Shown: positions 7,474 through 14,898, numbered from the stretch's first letter. The stretch: DNA of 43,980 nucleotides from Paraburkholderia ferrariae NBRC 106233 (GCF_000685035.1 NZ_BAYB01000055.1:1-43980), one strand, 5' to 3'. The notes: generated by a model from the sequence alone, not told the origin. Numbers and translations are program-made.

Positions 7474-8970
7474 TCAGACGGCGCCGCCCGCAGGCCCCCG
7501 CATGTCCCGGATGATCCGGGCGAGCGTGGCCATCAAGGCATCGGCAACGCGCGGCGGCGTTTCCGCATAACCCAGCAGAAAACCGTTGTACGCCACCGCG
7601 TCCGCCGAAGGCAGGCAATACACGCTGAGCGGCGACAAATGCAGGCCATGCGAACGCGCGGCCGTGCTGACATCGACGTCGCGCAGCGGCGCGTCGAGGC
7701 GCACGCTCAGATGCATGCCGCCGGCATCGGCGGAAATGGTCATCGCGCCCGCGAGATGGCGGCCGATGGCCGCCACGAGACCGTTGCGGCGCTCTTCGTA
7801 GAGCTTGCGCATGCGCCGCAGGTGCCGCGCGTAGCGGCCGCTTTCGATGAACTCCGCAAGCGCCATCTGCTCGGCCACGCGACCCTGGCGTTCGAGCGTG
7901 CCGACGGCCATCGACACCTGGTCCGCCACGTCCGGCGGCACCACCATGAAGCCGAGGCGCAACGCCGGAAACATCGTCTTGCTGAAGGTGCCCAGATAGA
8001 CCACGGGCGTGTCGTCGGCGAGCCCCTGGATGGAGGGCAGCGGCGGCCCGTCGTGGCGCAGTTCGCTGTCGTAGTCGTCTTCGACGATCCATGCGCCGCA
8101 CGCCCGCGCGTGCTCGATCAGCGCGAGACGGCGCTCGAGGCTCAGCACGCAGCCGAGCGGATATTGATGCGAGGGCGTGAGATACACGAGGCGCGGCGGC
8201 GCTTCGTCCCAGTCGGTGGCGCGCGGCGCCATGCCGGCGGCGTCCACGGGCACCGGCACGAGTTCAAGCCCCGCCGCGAGCAGCGCCGAACGCGCGCCAG
8301 GATAGCCGGGATTTTCGATCCAGACGCGCTCGCCGTAATCGGCAAAAAGACGCGCGCAGAGGTCGAGGCTCGCCTGCGTGCCATTGGTAATGAACACCTG
8401 CTCCGCCCGGCATCGCACCCCGCGCGACACGCGCACGTACTGCGCAATCGCCTCGCGCAACGCCGGATGGCCCGCACTGTCGCCGTAGCCCAGATCGTTC
8501 GCGCGCAAGCTTCGCATGGCCCGTTCGAGCGAGGTGCGCCATTGCACGAAGGGAAACGCGTCGAGCGCGGGCACGCCAGGCCGCAGCGCGATGGCCCCGT
8601 CGCGCGTGCGGCGCCGCGGCGGCAGCGCGCGCACCCGGCGCGCGAGCGTGCGCGAAGCCGCGGCCTGTTGCGCCTCCTGCATGGCGGACACCTGCTGCGC
8701 GCCGCCGCCCGGCGTCACCGCATTGACGATGGAACCGTGGCGCGTGGCCGAAACGAAGCCCTCCTCCACCAGACGTTCATAGGCGTACAGCACCGAATTG
8801 CGCGCAATGCCCAGTTCTTCGGCGAGCGCGCGGCTCGCCGCCAGCCGCGTGCCGTCGGCGAAGTCGCCGTCGAGGATCGCGCGGCGCAGGCTCTCGTAGA
8901 GCAGATCCTGCTGCGTGAGCCTGCGCGCCGCGCCGCGCGCGTACGTGGCCATCATCAGGGCGTAGTCCAA
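7474..8970 (-). CDS. MocR/PdxR-type regulator (GntR HTH plus aminotransferase domain)
   Basis: This 498-residue protein joins an N-terminal winged helix of GntR type (residues about 20-85, including LAASRALAEELGIARNSVLYAYERL) to a fold-type-I aminotransferase domain. The PLP-binding lysine is visible in LGTFSKTMFPALRLGF, and the aspartate that contacts the PLP ring in IVEDDYDSEL. MocR proteins sense PLP or amino-type ligands and usually control a neighbouring gene. I chose a TTG start at 8970: it gives the family-like N-terminus DYALMM, and GGAG lies 7 bases upstream. ATG codons at 8955 and 8952 are alternatives. The divergent neighbours are a tiny membrane protein and a GNAT acetyltransferase, so these, or the gene itself, are the likely targets. 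Confidence 0.9.
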   Translation of the reverse strand: MDYALMMATYARGAARRLTQQDLLYESLRRAILDGDFADGTRLAASRALAEELGIARNSVLYAYERLVEEGFVSATRHGSIVNAVTPGGGAQQVSAMQEAQQAAASRTLARRVRALPPRRRTRDGAIALRPGVPALDAFPFVQWRTSLERAMRSLRANDLGYGDSAGHPALREAIAQYVRVSRGVRCRAEQVFITNGTQASLDLCARLFADYGERVWIENPGYPGARSALLAAGLELVPVPVDAAGMAPRATDWDEAPPRLVYLTPSHQYPLGCVLSLERRLALIEHARACGAWIVEDDYDSELRHDGPPLPSIQGLADDTPVVYLGTFSKTMFPALRLGFMVVPPDVADQVSMAVGTLERQGRVAEQMALAEFIESGRYARHLRRMRKLYEERRNGLVAAIGRHLAGAMTISADAGGMHLSVRLDAPLRDVDVSTAARSHGLHLSPLSVYCLPSADAVAYNGFLLGYAETPPRVADALMATLARIIRDMRGPAGGAV

Positions 8971-8973
8971 GCG

Positions 8974-9019
8974 GTGGCTCCAGATTTTTTCGCTGTCGTG
9001 GGACTAACAATGGTGCCAC
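8974..9019. promoter_or_regulatory. Possible MocR operator
   Basis: GTGGCTCCA (8974-8982) and TGGTGCCAC (9011-9019) form an 8-of-9 inverted repeat in the short divergent region beside the MocR-type gene. The left arm also contains the regulator's own ribosome site on the minus strand, so binding could block both transcription and translation. This is inferred only from position and symmetry. Confidence 0.35.
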
Positions 9020-9063
9020 AGTTCGCTTACGCTGGGAGCCCGCATCGAGTGGAGAACGGCATC

Positions 9064-9312
9064 ATGGCAACACGGCTCACGGCGGCGCGCCCATACACAG
9101 CGAGCACCGCGCGACGGTTTGGCGTGGCTGCCGCCCTCGTACTCGTGGCGGCCATCGCTGCCTTCGCGTACTGGCAGGCGAATCCCGTGAAAGCTGCGCG
9201 TGCGGCCTACGCCGCCTGTGCCGGGCACGCCGCCGCCGAACTCCACGCACCCGATCCGCGCGTGCGCCAGCAGGCCACCGACACGCTGGTGGAATGCGCG
9301 TCACGGTCGTGA
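9064..9312 (+). CDS. Small membrane-anchored protein, unknown
   Basis: This predicted 82-residue protein has one hydrophobic segment near the N-terminus (about residues 18-36, RFGVAAALVLVAAIAAFAYW) preceded by basic residues, so it would be a signal-anchor with the remaining 45 residues outside the cytoplasm. The outer part has two cysteines (YAACAG and LVECAS) that could pair in the periplasm. GGAG stands before the ATG at 9064. An upstream ATG at 9010 would add 18 residues. I do not recognise the family. It is divergent from the MocR-type gene and lies 46 bases before the GNAT gene, so the two small genes may be co-transcribed. Confidence 0.55.
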   Translation: MATRLTAARPYTASTARRFGVAAALVLVAAIAAFAYWQANPVKAARAAYAACAGHAAAELHAPDPRVRQQATDTLVECASRS

Positions 9313-9358
9313 CACGGCTCGCGTAATATGCAGCTACCCTGAACAGAGGAGAACGAAC

Positions 9359-9820
9359 TTGTCTGCAACGCTGGAAGTCCGCCCGGTCACCCCCGCCGAC
9401 TACGACGCATGGCGTCCGCTCTGGGACGGCTACAACCGCTTTTATGGCCGCTTCGGGCCGACGGCGCTGCCCGAGGCGCTCACGCACACCACCTGGTCGC
9501 GCTTTTTCGACGGCATCGAGCCCGTGCATGCGCTCGTCGCGCTGCGCGGCTCGCGCGTGGTCGGGCTCGTCCACTACATCTTCCACCGCAGCACCACGCT
9601 CGACGCTCCGATCTGCTATCTGCAGGATCTCTTCACGGTCGAGGAGGAACGCGGCAAGGGTGTGGGACGTGCGCTGATCGAGGCCGTGTACGCCGCCGCG
9701 AAGGCCGCGAATTCGCCGCGCGTGTACTGGCACACGCACGAAACGAATCGCACGGCCATGCGCCTTTACGACAGCGTGGCCGAGAAGCCGGGCTTCGTCA
9801 TGTACCGCAAGAACGTGTGA
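9359..9820 (+). CDS. GNAT-family N-acetyltransferase
   Basis: This 153-residue protein is a single GNAT domain that transfers acetyl from acetyl-CoA to an amine. The acetyl-CoA-binding motif A is clear (DLFTVEEERGKGVGRALIEA, with the RGKGVGRAL pyrophosphate loop). It is followed by motif B with WHTHETNRTAMRLYDSV, normal for the family. The TTG start at 9359 is preceded by AGAGGAGA at 9345-9352; no ATG gives a complete N-terminus (SATLEVRPVTPADYDAW). The substrate is unknown. It follows the small membrane protein gene and ends 25 bases before the convergent DUF3501 gene, with a hairpin between them. Confidence 0.85.
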   Translation: MSATLEVRPVTPADYDAWRPLWDGYNRFYGRFGPTALPEALTHTTWSRFFDGIEPVHALVALRGSRVVGLVHYIFHRSTTLDAPICYLQDLFTVEEERGKGVGRALIEAVYAAAKAANSPRVYWHTHETNRTAMRLYDSVAEKPGFVMYRKNV

Positions 9821-9822
9821 CG

Positions 9823-9844
9823 CCGCGCGCGATCACGCGTGCGG
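9823..9844. terminator. Hairpin between convergent GNAT and DUF3501 genes
   Basis: CCGCGCGCG, an ATCA loop and CGCGTGCGG form a 9-bp stem with one G-T pair in the 25-base gap between two converging genes. It could serve both directions, though neither side has a T-run. Confidence 0.4.
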
Positions 9845-9845
9845 C

Positions 9846-10427
9846 TCAGTCGAGATCGGCGACGAGCGAGGCGCGGGCCTCGCCGTCGATCGTCCGTGTC
9901 GGCACGCGGTAGTTCGGGTGATCGCACCCGAGGGTCAGCGCCGCGCCTTCGCGCAGGCGCGCCTTCATCGCGGGTGTCAGCTCGAAGCGCACGAAATGGA
10001 CCGCCGAGGTCTTCTCGGCGTTCTCGCGTTCAAGGTCTTCGTCGGCGATCGCGTAGGCCGGCGCTTCGCCTTCCACCTGCACGAACACGCGGTCTTCGAT
10101 GCCGATGAGCCGCGCCAGCGCCGCGCGGCGCTCGACCTCGTTTTCGTACTCGATCTGCAGCGTGGCCTTCAGGTTGCTGCCGCTCGGCACGAGCGGCAGA
10201 TACGCGTCCAGTTCGCTCTGGATGCCCGCTTCGTCGAAAATCTTCTCGATGTGCAGCATCTCCTGGATCTGGTAGCGGATCGTCGCCTCGTCCTCGAAGA
10301 GGAACGTCAGGTGATTGCCGAGCGTGACGGCACGCCGCTTCTTGTGTTCGATGATGCGGTTGCGCATGTCGTTGCGCACCCTGGCGTACGCCTCCAGGGT
10401 CAGCAGCGAGTTTCTCGCGATAGTCAT
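9846..10427 (-). CDS. DUF3501 family protein
   Basis: This 193-residue soluble protein resembles the DUF3501 family. Recognisable stretches are YARVRNDMRNRIIEHKKRR near the start, the strongly conserved LFEDEATIRYQIQEMLHIEK, and the C-terminal LGCDHPNYR. I chose the ATG at 10427, which has AGAGG upstream; an ATG 18 bases earlier is less likely. The family has no assigned biochemical activity that I know of. It is last in a three-gene minus-strand set after a Fe-S protein and a rubrerythrin. That trio recurs in proteobacteria and points to a role in peroxide or redox defence. The gap to the Fe-S gene is about 60 bases from the chosen start, so an operon is likely. Confidence 0.85.
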   Translation of the reverse strand: MTIARNSLLTLEAYARVRNDMRNRIIEHKKRRAVTLGNHLTFLFEDEATIRYQIQEMLHIEKIFDEAGIQSELDAYLPLVPSGSNLKATLQIEYENEVERRAALARLIGIEDRVFVQVEGEAPAYAIADEDLERENAEKTSAVHFVRFELTPAMKARLREGAALTLGCDHPNYRVPTRTIDGEARASLVADLD

Positions 10428-10487
10428 CGTCAGGACCTCTTGCAATGTATGGGGGCGTTGCTTCGTATGCCTCGGCGGTAACGCGGA

Positions 10488-11837
10488 TCAAATACCGTAG
10501 GCCCGGCGCAGCAGCGTGAGCGGATGCGCAAGCGGCGGATCGCCCAACTGGTTTTCCGCCATGCCCTGCGCGATGTGGTGGCCCGCCAGCGCGCAATCCG
10601 AGGAAATGAAGCTCGGCTTGCCGTCCGCTCCGCTGCCCGCCATCTGCTTGAACACGGGCAGGCCGATCTTCATCGACATCGCGTGAAACTCCTTCTTCAC
10701 GCCGAAGGTGCCCGCGTGCCCCGAGCAGCGCTCGACCACGTTGACCTTCGTTTCGGGCACGAGCGAAAGCAGATCGGAGGTCTTGCGGCCGATGTTCTGC
10801 ACCCGCGCGTGACAGGGCACGTGATACGACACCTTGCCGAGCGGCGTGCGGAAGTCGGTCTTGAGCAGGCCGTCGCGGTGGCGCGAGACCAGATACTCGA
10901 ACGGGTCCCAGAACGCTTCGCTCACGGCGCGCGTGTCGGGGTCGTCGGGGAACATGAGCGGCAGTTCGTGCTTGTACATCAGCACGCAGCTCGGCACCGC
11001 GCCCAGCAGCGCGTAGCCTTCGCGCGCGTACTGCGCGAGCACCGGCATGTTCTGCGCTTTCTTCTGCGCCACGCCGTCCAGATTGCCCTGTTCGAGCAGC
11101 GGCATGCCGCAGCACGCCTCGCTCTTCACGAGCACGTAGGGAATGGCGTTGTGATCGAGCACGGCCAGCAGGTCGTGGCCGATGCCCGGTTCGTTGAAGT
11201 TCACGTAGCAGGTCGCGTAGATCGCGACCTTGCCCGGCGTGCGCTCGCCGTCGCGCACCTCGGTGGCCAGCGCGCGCGGCGCCGCGCTGCGGAACCTGCG
11301 CGGCGCGAAGTCGGGCAGCCACGCCTTGCGGTCCACGCCCAGCGTGTCTTCCATCAGGCCGCGCATGGCCTTCGTATGGTTCACGGCATTGACCGTTTGC
11401 GTAACGACCGGGATGCCGGCGAGATGGCCCAGTGCGTCGGTATTCGACAGCACGCGGTCGCGCAGCTTCACCTCGCCTTTGCGGTACTCGATCGCCTTCG
11501 CGCGCAGCATGAGGTGCGGGAAATCCACATTCCACGGATGCGGCGGGACGTAGGGGCACTTCGTCATGTAGCAGAGGTCGCACAGATAGCATTGATCGAC
11601 GACCTCGCCGTAGCGGGCCTTGTCCACGTCGTGCACTTCGCCGCTGTCGGTTTCGTCCACGAGATCGAAGAGGGCGGGAAATGCGCCGCATAGCGACACG
11701 CAGCGCCGGCAGCCCGCGCAGATGTCGAATACGCGGGTCAGCGCCTCGTCCAGTTTTTCCTGGTCGTAAAACGCTTCGGACTGCCAGTCGAGCGGATGAC
11801 GCGTGGGCGCTTCGAGACTGCCTTCCTTGTGGGGCAT
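10488..11837 (-). CDS. Fe-S protein with two CCG domains (heterodisulfide reductase-like)
   Basis: This 449-residue protein looks like a soluble redox subunit of the GlpC/HdrD type. Near the N-terminus are two ferredoxin-type cysteine sets: C40, C43, C46, C50 (CAGCRRCVSLC) and C83, C86, C89, C94 (CYLCDLCYMTKC), enough for two 4Fe-4S clusters. Two CCG-like regions follow: SEACCGMPLLEQGN in the middle, then HVPCHAR with ERCSGHAGTFG, as in heterodisulfide reductase B subunits and succinate/lactate dehydrogenase relatives. No membrane helix is seen. The ATG at 11837 has GGGAG upstream. Linked to rubrerythrin and DUF3501, it may pass electrons to the rubrerythrin; that link is inference from neighbourhood. 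Confidence 0.87.
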   Translation of the reverse strand: MPHKEGSLEAPTRHPLDWQSEAFYDQEKLDEALTRVFDICAGCRRCVSLCGAFPALFDLVDETDSGEVHDVDKARYGEVVDQCYLCDLCYMTKCPYVPPHPWNVDFPHLMLRAKAIEYRKGEVKLRDRVLSNTDALGHLAGIPVVTQTVNAVNHTKAMRGLMEDTLGVDRKAWLPDFAPRRFRSAAPRALATEVRDGERTPGKVAIYATCYVNFNEPGIGHDLLAVLDHNAIPYVLVKSEACCGMPLLEQGNLDGVAQKKAQNMPVLAQYAREGYALLGAVPSCVLMYKHELPLMFPDDPDTRAVSEAFWDPFEYLVSRHRDGLLKTDFRTPLGKVSYHVPCHARVQNIGRKTSDLLSLVPETKVNVVERCSGHAGTFGVKKEFHAMSMKIGLPVFKQMAGSGADGKPSFISSDCALAGHHIAQGMAENQLGDPPLAHPLTLLRRAYGI

Positions 11838-11941
11838 GACGTCTCCCGTTCTAGTTATTTATTGAGGGCGCGAGCGTAGCCGCACAGGCACGCCCGCGCT
11901 GCGCGCCGGTTGTGGGTCCGGCGCGCGAGCGTCGTTGCGCT

Positions 11942-12364
11942 TCAGTCCACCAGCGCTTCCAGCGCCTTCGAATAGCGGTTCGCGTGGCTGCGCTCCGCCT
12001 TCGCGAGCGTTTCGAACCAGTTCGCGATTTCGTCGAAGCCTTCTTCGCGCGCGGCCTTGGCCATGCCGGGGTACATGTCGGTGTATTCGTGCGTTTCGCC
12101 CGCCACCGCCGCCTGGAGATTCAGGCGCGACGAGCCGAACGGCAGGCCGGTGGCCGGATCGCCCACGGCTTCCAGATATTCGAGGTGACCGTGCGCATGG
12201 CCGGTTTCGCCTTCGGCAGTCGAGCGGAACAGGGCGGCCACGTCGTTCTGGCCTTCGACATCGGCCTTCGCCGCAAAGTAAAGATAGCGGCGGTTTGCCT
12301 GCGATTCGCCGGCGAATGCATCCTTCAGGTTTTGTTCCGTCTTCGAGCCTTTTAGCTGTGACAT
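11942..12364 (-). CDS. Rubrerythrin-family diiron protein without rubredoxin domain
   Basis: This 140-residue four-helix-bundle protein is expected to reduce hydrogen peroxide at a diiron site. The helix-pair ligands are visible: E20 (AGESQANRRY), E53 with H56 (GETGHAHGH), E90 (AGETHEYTDMYP) and E124 with H127 (AERSHANRY). The C-terminal rubredoxin Cys4 domain of classical rubrerythrins is absent, so electrons must come from another protein; the adjacent Fe-S protein is a candidate. The ATG at 12364 is chosen because GGAGG lies just before it and the family starts here (MSQLKGSKTEQNLKDAF). A longer frame reaches 12445 but has no family-like sequence. It heads the minus-strand set with a 104-base gap to the next gene. 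Confidence 0.9.
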   Translation of the reverse strand: MSQLKGSKTEQNLKDAFAGESQANRRYLYFAAKADVEGQNDVAALFRSTAEGETGHAHGHLEYLEAVGDPATGLPFGSSRLNLQAAVAGETHEYTDMYPGMAKAAREEGFDEIANWFETLAKAERSHANRYSKALEALVD

Positions 12365-12674
12365 CTGTTCCTCCATCCATCGTCTGATATGTGGGGACGC
12401 AGCGCAGCGTTTCGTGCGATGCAGCAGAACAAAGCAGGACAACAAAGCGGGCGCGCTGCATCTATCAATCTAGGAGGTGGCGAACGCCTTTCCCCAATTG
12501 TCATTTTCAATCCCCCCGATAGCCGGCGGCGCGCGCCCTACCGCAATTCGCATGCCGTCAACATATGCGTCGCGCAGATCCGGCGCAAGGCGGCATGCAA
12601 ATTGCCGCCTTGCGTTCGCCCACAGGCGTTCTACAGTGAGGAATTGCCCCCTGACATGCTCTCGCGGAGCTGAC
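12365..12674. other. Divergent intergenic region with a large perfect stem-loop
   Basis: This region lies between the divergent rubrerythrin gene and a small plus-strand gene. At 12584-12595 and 12603-12614 there is a perfect 12-bp inverted repeat (CGCAAGGCGGCA / TGCCGCCTTGCG) with a 7-base loop. It has no T-run and lies upstream of the plus-strand gene, not after a gene. It may therefore be an operator or a 5'-leader structure rather than a terminator. No gene is supported in this interval. Confidence 0.5.
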
Positions 12675-13034
12675 ATGCGACTTACGATCCTGATCAACGG
12701 TCCCGATCCCACCGTCAATCACGACTACGCCGTTCTCTGGCTGGACACCGATCAGCGGCGCTGGTCGCGCGAATCGCACGATGGCATCGAACTACCCGAA
12801 TGGGGCGAACTGCACGACACCGACGGCGTGACCTCGCTGCGCGCGCCGCTAGGCGACGCGGCGGTCTGCACGCTGCGCGGCCTGCACGTGAACCGCCGCC
12901 AGGAAATCAGTTCGGCACACGGCGACGCCACCTGGTCGTGCGAGGCCACCCACGCACCCATGGAAGGCCAATGGCGGCTGCAAGCCGTGGACCGCCAGGC
13001 CGTGCGCGCCGAACACGCCTTGTTCGCAGGCTGA
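12675..13034 (+). CDS. Small protein of unknown function
   Basis: This predicted 119-residue protein starts MRLTILINGPDPTVNHDYAVLW. It is Trp-rich (five in the chain) and acidic to neutral, with no signal peptide, membrane helix or known motif. Its character fits a small beta-rich cytoplasmic domain. The ATG at 12675 is preceded by GCGGAGCTGAC, a fair ribosome site. I do not recognise the family. No operon partner is close: the next plus-strand gene starts 250 bases later. It may be a genus-restricted protein; confidence in coding comes mainly from composition. Confidence 0.55.
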   Translation: MRLTILINGPDPTVNHDYAVLWLDTDQRRWSRESHDGIELPEWGELHDTDGVTSLRAPLGDAAVCTLRGLHVNRRQEISSAHGDATWSCEATHAPMEGQWRLQAVDRQAVRAEHALFAG

Positions 13035-13285
13035 ATACGCAGCGCGGCATCGGCGTCATTCGTCCTGCTTCGATTCCTCCCGGAATCGTTTTCTCCCGAT
13101 TGCCCACGGTGCGGCGAACGCCGCGCCGTGGCGCGCCACGCTACGCCCCTGATCCGAACTGGGCGCTGCACTGAGCACTGAACCGGGCACCGAACCGGGC
13201 GCGCGCCGCATCGCTGGCTGCGCGCGAACGCGCCCGCTATACTTTCGGGCCGCCTACACCTGCCTCCGTTTTTCCTGTCTTGCCG

Positions 13286-14062
13286 ATGAAGAAGCTGTTT
13301 GCCTCACTGCTCATGGCCGTGGCGAGCCATGGGTTCGCCGCGCCTGCCTGTTCCGGATTCGTCCCCGACGGCCAGTTCCCTACGCTCGCGAATCCGCGCA
13401 TGGCGCCGCAAACGCGCATGCTCTGCTACTCGGATTTCGTCGTGCTGCATTCGGGGATCACGCACGGCCCGCTCTGGTCCGCCGAGCACCTCACACGCGA
13501 TCACCTCGAAGCGGCGAAGGACATGACGCGCACCAACCGCTTCTTCGAAGACGACCGCCTGCCCGAAGGCGAAGGCGCGACGCTCGCCGACTACAAGCGC
13601 AGCGGCTTCGATCGCGGCCACATGAGCCCGGCCGGCAACCGCTGGAATCCGCAGGCGATGGCGGAATCGTTTTCGCTTGCGAATGTCGTGCCGCAAAACC
13701 GCGAGAACAACCAGCGGCTGTGGTCGCATATCGAAACGGCAGTGCGCCGTCTCGCGACCCGGTACGGCGAAGCCTATGTGGTGACGGGGCCGCTCTTCAC
13801 GGGCGCGCAACTGCAAACCATCGGCCCGACGCGGGTGCTCGTGCCCACGCAGATCTTCAAGGTGGTGTATGTGCCCTCGCAGCAACTGGCGTTCGCCATC
13901 GTTGCCGACAACACGAGCGCCGACCATTACGAGGTGCGCTCCGTGCGCGCGCTGGAGGAGCAAAGCGGCATCCGCTTCCCCGGTATTCCCGCGGATGCGG
14001 CCGCCGAAACGAAGGTGTCGTTCAACGGCCGTGCGTTCTCCGTGCGCAAAGGGTTCTGGTAA
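13286..14062 (+). CDS. Secreted DNA/RNA non-specific endonuclease
   Basis: This 258-residue protein begins with a signal peptide (MKKLFASLLMAVASHGFAAPAC), so it is exported to the periplasm or beyond. The beta-beta-alpha-metal nuclease signature is intact: D109-R110-G111-H112 in FDRGHMSPAGNRW supplies the general-base histidine, and the downstream NVVPQNRENNQRLW supplies the metal-binding asparagine. Both match the Serratia NucA/NUC1 family, which cuts single- and double-stranded DNA and RNA. The ATG at 13286 gives the best signal peptide; an upstream in-frame TTG at 13280 is possible. There is no adjacent immunity or inhibitor gene, so this looks like a scavenging nuclease. A TATACT at 13238-13243 is a possible -10 box. 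A perfect 16-bp palindrome follows the gene. Confidence 0.9.
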   Translation: MKKLFASLLMAVASHGFAAPACSGFVPDGQFPTLANPRMAPQTRMLCYSDFVVLHSGITHGPLWSAEHLTRDHLEAAKDMTRTNRFFEDDRLPEGEGATLADYKRSGFDRGHMSPAGNRWNPQAMAESFSLANVVPQNRENNQRLWSHIETAVRRLATRYGEAYVVTGPLFTGAQLQTIGPTRVLVPTQIFKVVYVPSQQLAFAIVADNTSADHYEVRSVRALEEQSGIRFPGIPADAAAETKVSFNGRAFSVRKGFW

Positions 14063-14067
14063 GCGCG

Positions 14068-14083
14068 GCGTGGGCGCCCACGC
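14068..14083. repeat. Perfect 16-bp palindrome
   Basis: GCGTGGGCGCCCACGC, self-complementary without a loop, lies just after the nuclease gene and about 30 bases before a TATAAT box. It may be an operator for the next gene or the remains of a terminator. Confidence 0.4.
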
Positions 14084-14113
14084 GCGGCTGACTGAAGGCC
14101 GGGCGCGAGTTTC

Positions 14114-14119
14114 TATAAT
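14114..14119 (+). promoter_or_regulatory. Consensus -10 box
   Basis: TATAAT, a perfect sigma-70 -10 hexamer in otherwise GC-rich DNA, lies 51 bases before the start of the next gene. No strong -35 is seen at 17 bases. Confidence 0.5.
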
Positions 14120-14170
14120 GCGGGGGCGCGGCCGCGTTGCCCGCGATGGCCGCTCGAGGAGGATCAGAAG

Positions 14171-14431
14171 GTGTTCAACGCATACGCAAACGACGACGAT
14201 GTCCTGAACATTCAGGGCGACGCGTTCACGCTCGCCAACGGCACGACCCGCGTGACGCTCTCGGGCACGCTCGAACTCACGCGCGACAAGCGGGGGCTGG
14301 CAGCCGCGCTCGCGCTCAAGGCCGCGCTGGACGACGTCGTGCAAAAGCTCCAGGCCGACGCGCACCTGCCCGCGAAAATTGCCGGCGAGCCCGATCAGAA
14401 ACCAGGCGTCGTCGATAACCCGTTCCGCTGA
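14171..14431 (+). CDS. Small conserved-looking protein, unknown
   Basis: This 86-residue protein starts with GTG at 14171, preceded by GAGGAGGA at a suitable distance and by a TATAAT box. It reads MFNAYANDDDVLNIQGDAFTL near the start, followed by a beta-like stretch and an amphipathic helix around residues 42-63 (RGLAAALALKAALDDVVQKL). It has no signal peptide, cysteine or known motif. I do not recognise it. It is the last gene before a nearly 500-base non-coding stretch. A diverged direct repeat found again at 26782 starts 17 bases after its stop, so it marks the left edge of the inserted-looking catabolic block. Confidence 0.65.
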   Translation: MFNAYANDDDVLNIQGDAFTLANGTTRVTLSGTLELTRDKRGLAAALALKAALDDVVQKLQADAHLPAKIAGEPDQKPGVVDNPFR

Positions 14432-14447
14432 AAAGCGCGCTTACGGG

Positions 14448-14503
14448 CAGTCGCTCGGCGCTTCGTCGATCGAGCGGCCCGACCGAATAGATCGAGCCGC
14501 CCC
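14448..14503 (+). repeat. Left copy of block-flanking direct repeat
   Basis: This 56-base segment aligns without gaps to 26782-26837 in the same orientation. The first 24 bases differ at one position (shared core GCTCGGCGCTTCGTCGATC); by eye the following 32 match at 23 positions. A similar stretch (GCCCCCAATCCGCCTGTG-like) continues after a short length difference. The repeat brackets the whole catabolic block. Confidence 0.7.
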
Positions 14504-14765
14504 CCATCTGCCCCCAATCCGCCTGTGTTCCCGTTATCTCAATCCCGCCTGGCGTGTTGTTTCGCCAGGTGAGGCACCCCGCCACCCGCAAGACTTTGCG
14601 GTATAGCGGGCGCGCACGGTTGCATGTTGTCGCCGGCCGACACCATCGCTCAAGCAACCGGAACGAATACCGACGATTCCCCTGCCTGCGCAATACGCAA
14701 ACCCGGCCTGCCGCTCCGACGCCCCTTCTTTCGGTAAAGCCGCCCAACCTGAGCCCAGTGACAAA

Positions 14766-14782
14766 ATGATCGATTCAATCAT
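14766..14782. promoter_or_regulatory. Operator-like palindrome, site 1
   Basis: ATGATCGATTCAATCAT is an imperfect palindrome (ATGAT and ATCAT arms) upstream of the porin promoter. It is the first of three near-identical copies; the start-to-start distance to site 2 is 43 bases, about four helical turns. Confidence 0.7.
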
Positions 14783-14803
14783 TTATAGGGGTTTTCACCA
14801 CGC

Positions 14804-14830
14804 TTGAAATGACCGATTCAATCATATATT
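14804..14830 (+). promoter_or_regulatory. Candidate promoter of the acid-sugar array
   Basis: TTGAAA at 14804-14809 and TATATT at 14825-14830 resemble -35 and -10 boxes with a 15-base spacer, shorter than the ideal 17. Site 2 of the palindrome lies almost exactly between and over them, so a bound repressor would shut the promoter. Confidence 0.45.
14809..14825. promoter_or_regulatory. Operator-like palindrome, site 2
   Basis: ATGACCGATTCAATCAT differs from site 1 at one base and overlaps the candidate promoter. Confidence 0.7.
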
Positions 14831-14882
14831 CTTCGCCAGGCGATCGAGGAATTCGGCCCGGCCCGCCTGGCAGTGCGCCTCA

Positions 14883-14898
14883 ATGATCGATTCAATCA
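14883..14898. promoter_or_regulatory. Operator-like palindrome, site 3
   Basis: ATGATCGATTCAATCA matches site 1 except for the last base of the 17-mer. It starts 74 bases after site 2, close to seven helical turns, and lies in the leader just before the porin ribosome site, which suggests DNA looping by a multimeric repressor. Confidence 0.7.

Noticed and set aside
7639..9063. Plus-strand open frame leading into the small membrane protein gene
   Set aside because: It is antisense to the MocR-type gene and His/Arg-rich; only the last 82 codons have protein-like character.
13150..13205. Short repeats of the type GAACCGGGC before the nuclease gene
   Set aside because: Only two or three imperfect copies in GC-rich DNA, without symmetry or promoter relation; likely chance.
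13286..14062. Secreted nuclease as a toxin of an interbacterial weapon
   Set aside because: It has a plain signal peptide, no delivery domain and no adjacent immunity gene, so a scavenging nuclease is simpler.
14316..14747. Minus-strand open frame across the control region before the porin gene
   Set aside because: It overlaps the small gene at 14171 and runs through the flanking repeat and hairpins with no recognisable protein sequence; it may hold remnant sequence, but a gene is not supported.
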